Below, piece by piece: positions 61,596-64,000 of a stretch of DNA of 64,000 nucleotides. Position numbers and translations under genes: made by a program. Source of the DNA: Dyadobacter flavalbus (lineage in GTDB: Bacteria > Bacteroidota > Bacteroidia > Cytophagales > Spirosomataceae). The stretch's first letter is position 1. Each line of letters opens with the position of its first letter. The DNA is taken from NCBI RefSeq assembly GCF_006149045.1, contig NZ_VBSN01000076.1, forward strand, positions 62,001 through 126,000, in the 5' to 3' direction. Below the pieces are notes generated by a model, which worked only from the letters and a program-made list of their open reading frames with translations, did not search any database and was not told the DNA's origin.

Positions 61596-61733
61596 TTCCG
61601 GATTGATGCCGCAAAGCTGCTGTGCAAATCGGGCTTTGATCTGATGCCTGATTTTCCATATTCGTTTCATATGGATTTTAAGTTCATGTGAAAACCAAAC
61701 CGTTTATACTCACACTAAAGAAACAATATTGGT

Positions 61734-64000
61734 ATGTTCAAAAACTATCTAAAAATCGCATGGCGGAATTTGCTGAAAAATAAGTTATTCAGTCTGATCA
61801 ATATACTTGGCCTTGCCTTGGGAATGGCCTGCAGTCTGCTGATTATGCTTTGGGTGCAGGACGAAATGAAAATGGACCGGTTTCACAAGAATGACGCCCG
61901 GATTTTCTCGGTTATGGAAAACCAGCATTATTCCGGCGCTATCAATACGTATTCGTCCACGCCGGGAATTTGGCGGAAAATATTGTAAAAGATATTCCGG
62001 AAATTAAATTGGCAAGTCAGGTGATTTGGGAAGAAACCCCGGTGCTGAAAGCCGGCAATATTTACGATAACGAAAAAGGTCGCTACGTTCAGGGCGATTT
62101 CCTGAATATATTTTCTTTTGATCTCAGCCAGGGCAATGCCGCTACTGCATTGAAGCGCCCGGACGGGATTGTGATATCAAAAAAACTGGCTGAAAAGTAT
62201 TTTAAAGGTCAGGATGCAATGGGTAAAGCCATGCGCGTTGATAACAAGGATGATGTGATCGTAACGGGTATTTTAGAAGAACTCTCTCCTTACTCATCCA
62301 TGAAATTCGATTTCCTGATGAGCTACGACCATTGGAGGAAAAGCAATCAATGGGCAAAGGAATGGGGAAATAACGGTCCGCGCTGCGTTGTATTGCTGGC
62401 TGAGAATGCTTCTGTTGACAAAGTCAATGCCAAGATCAAGGGTTATCTGAAAACCAAGAATAAAGACAGTAACATAGATATATTCCTGGTCAATTACGGG
62501 CAGTCGTATCTTTATTCCAAATGGGATTCAGGCAGACAAAACGGCGGACGAATCGAATATGTGCGTCTTTTTACAATTGTTGCCGTTTTTATACTGATTA
62601 TTGCATGCATCAATTTCATGAATCTGGCCACTGCCCGTTCTGTGAAAAGAGGCAAGGAAGTAGGGCTGCGAAAAGTTGTGGGCGCCTATAAAGCCAGCCT
62701 TATCGGCCAGTTTATGGGAGAATCCATACTGATCACGCTGATTGCACTTTTCTTTGCCCTGGCCATTGTACTTATTTTACTTCCTTCGTTCAATTCATTA
62801 ACGGAAAAACAGCTGTCACTGGATTTTCTTAATCCGTCGTTGCTTTTACTCCTACTTGGACTTACGGTTATAACCGGAATTGTGGCAGGCAGTTATCCTG
62901 CATTATTTATGTCGTCGCTCAATCCGGTTGTTGTACTGAAAGGTGCACTGAAATTCAAGCCGAGTGCGGCCTATTTTCGTCAGGGGCTGGTTGTATTCCA
63001 GTTCGGGCTGTCAATTCTTTTGATACTTTCCATGATTGTGGTTTATCGCCAGATTCAGTTTATCCAGAACAAAAATCTTGGTTTTGACAGGGAAAACCTG
63101 CTTTACATCAATAATGTGGAGAAAAGCATTGAAAAGAATTTTGAGGCATTCAAGCAGGCGCTGGAAAATGAGCCCGGCATCAAGTCGGTAACGTGCTCCC
63201 AGTCTGATCCGATCAATTATGGAAGTTCTACGATGGGCGTTACATGGCCTGGAAAAGATACGACGCAAAAAATCCTGTTCAGCGTAAATACGATTGGCTA
63301 TGATTTTATAAAGACAATGGGCATAACGTTGCTGGACGGCCGCGATTTCAACCCCGAATTTGGAACGGATACGACCAACTTTATTATTAATGAAGCTGCT
63401 GCCAGGAAAATGGGATTCAAAGATCCTGTTGGAAAAGAGCTGACCATTTTTGATAGGAAAGGGAAAATAATCGGGCTTATGAAGGATTTTCATATAGGTT
63501 CTCTACATGTAGCCATTGAACCTCTGATTATCGGGTTCCAGTCAAGAAATTCATACCGCGGCGCTGTGCTGATCCGGACAGAAGCCGGCAAAACCAGGCT
63601 TGCCATTCAGAATATTGAGAAGGTTTACAAACAGTTTAGCCCGGGGTTTCCTTTCAAGTACCGCTTTACAGATGAAGAATTCGGAAATCTTTACAAAGCG
63701 GAAAATGTAGTCAGCCGGTTAGCCAATTATTTTGCATTTCTGGCCATATTCATTTCCTGCCTGGGCCTGTTCGGATTGGCAGCATTTACCTCGGAGCAGC
63801 GGACCAAGGAAATAGGTGTCAGAAAAGTGCTGGGTGCAAGTGTTGCCAACCTTGTTGGCATGCTTTCCATGGATTTTGTAAAGCTCGTGGCAATTGCAGC
63901 AGTCATTTCGTTCCCGGTTGCAGGATATTTTCTGCATGGATGGCTTGAAAAGTATGCTTACCGCATTGAAATGGAATGGTGGTATTTTCTGGTTGCAGGC
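61734..64000 (+). pseudogene. FtsX/MacB-type ABC permease with an apparent one-base frameshift (partial)
   Basis: The first 78 codons read MFKNYLKIAWRNLLKNKLFSLINILGLALG, with a membrane helix at about 18-40, up to NTYSSTPG. The frame then ends at a stop at 61986-61988. From about 61970 the next frame is open to the window end and continues the family with LAENIVKDIPEI, KLAEKYFKG and GLRKVVGAYKASLIGQFMGESI, three more membrane segments, a second periplasmic half and VLGASVANLVGMLS near the end. One missing base around 61965-61970 would restore one permease of about 790 residues. It may be a real frameshift or a sequence error. Confidence 0.82.

Noticed and set aside
1-64000. tRNA or rRNA genes
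   Set aside because: No cloverleaf-like TTCGANTC arms or rRNA core sequences were noticed by eye. A tRNAscan-SE run would be the decisive test.

Overview
The window looks like chromosome from a Cytophagales-type member of the Bacteroidota, possibly the Spirosomaceae/Dyadobacter group; the genus is a guess. The support is a SusC/SusD pair, TonB receptors with an N-terminal carboxypeptidase-regulatory-like domain, GH92 and GH127 glycosidases, FkbM methyltransferases, and Bacteroidota-type promoter words (TAnnTTTG). No phage, insertion sequence, CRISPR array, rRNA or tRNA was recognised.

Layout. 1-4030: a SusC/SusD glycan-uptake pair, with SusD cut by the window edge. 4178-14184: a surface-polysaccharide locus with glycosyltransferases, four methyltransferases, a flippase, UDP-GlcNAc 2-epimerase and a FemAB/GNAT-like transferase, in several short divergent units. 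14575-22448: a LuxR-type response regulator, SpoU methylase, Lys/Ala-rich protein, PgeF, another GT2, DinB, a metallophosphoesterase and gluconokinase. 22533-30130: a TonB siderophore-type receptor, a cytochrome c/PQQ-type sugar dehydrogenase pair, an aldo/keto reductase and a GH92 mannosidase. 30404-32712: hslU, then five hairpin-rich ~170-bp tandem repeats. 32800-40053: esterase, folA, fmt, greA with a terminator-containing leader, a mini HExxH protein, M42 peptidase, radical SAM protein and a NamZ-like (DUF1343) lipoprotein. 40101-40290 is a 10-bp tandem repeat. 40507-47931: LytTR regulator, ethanolamine-type permease, GDPD-like protein, CAT-type permease, histidine kinase and HAD phosphatase. 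48024-51216: a TPP riboswitch followed by thiM-thiE-thiD-tenA, a thiamine salvage operon. 51377-56889: stress-type small proteins, a tandem LEA-like protein, GH127 and a beta-barrel protein. 56902-64000: an NtrC-type regulator divergent from an ABC export operon (HlyD/MacA adaptor, LolD/MacB-type ATPase, small secreted protein, FtsX-like permease).

The export locus holds the best regulatory signal. Two 16-bp dyads 20 bp apart lie upstream of a GG-N10-GG sigma-54-like promoter, which fits control by the adjacent NtrC-type protein. A histidine kinase that could partner this regulator sits about 10 kb away on the same strand. A four-helix-bundle (S23/IVP) gene flanked by imperfect inverted repeats sits between the adaptor and ATPase genes, and the permease carries an apparent one-base frameshift.

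All calls come from reading the sequence and supplied translations by eye. No database search, folding program or alignment was run.
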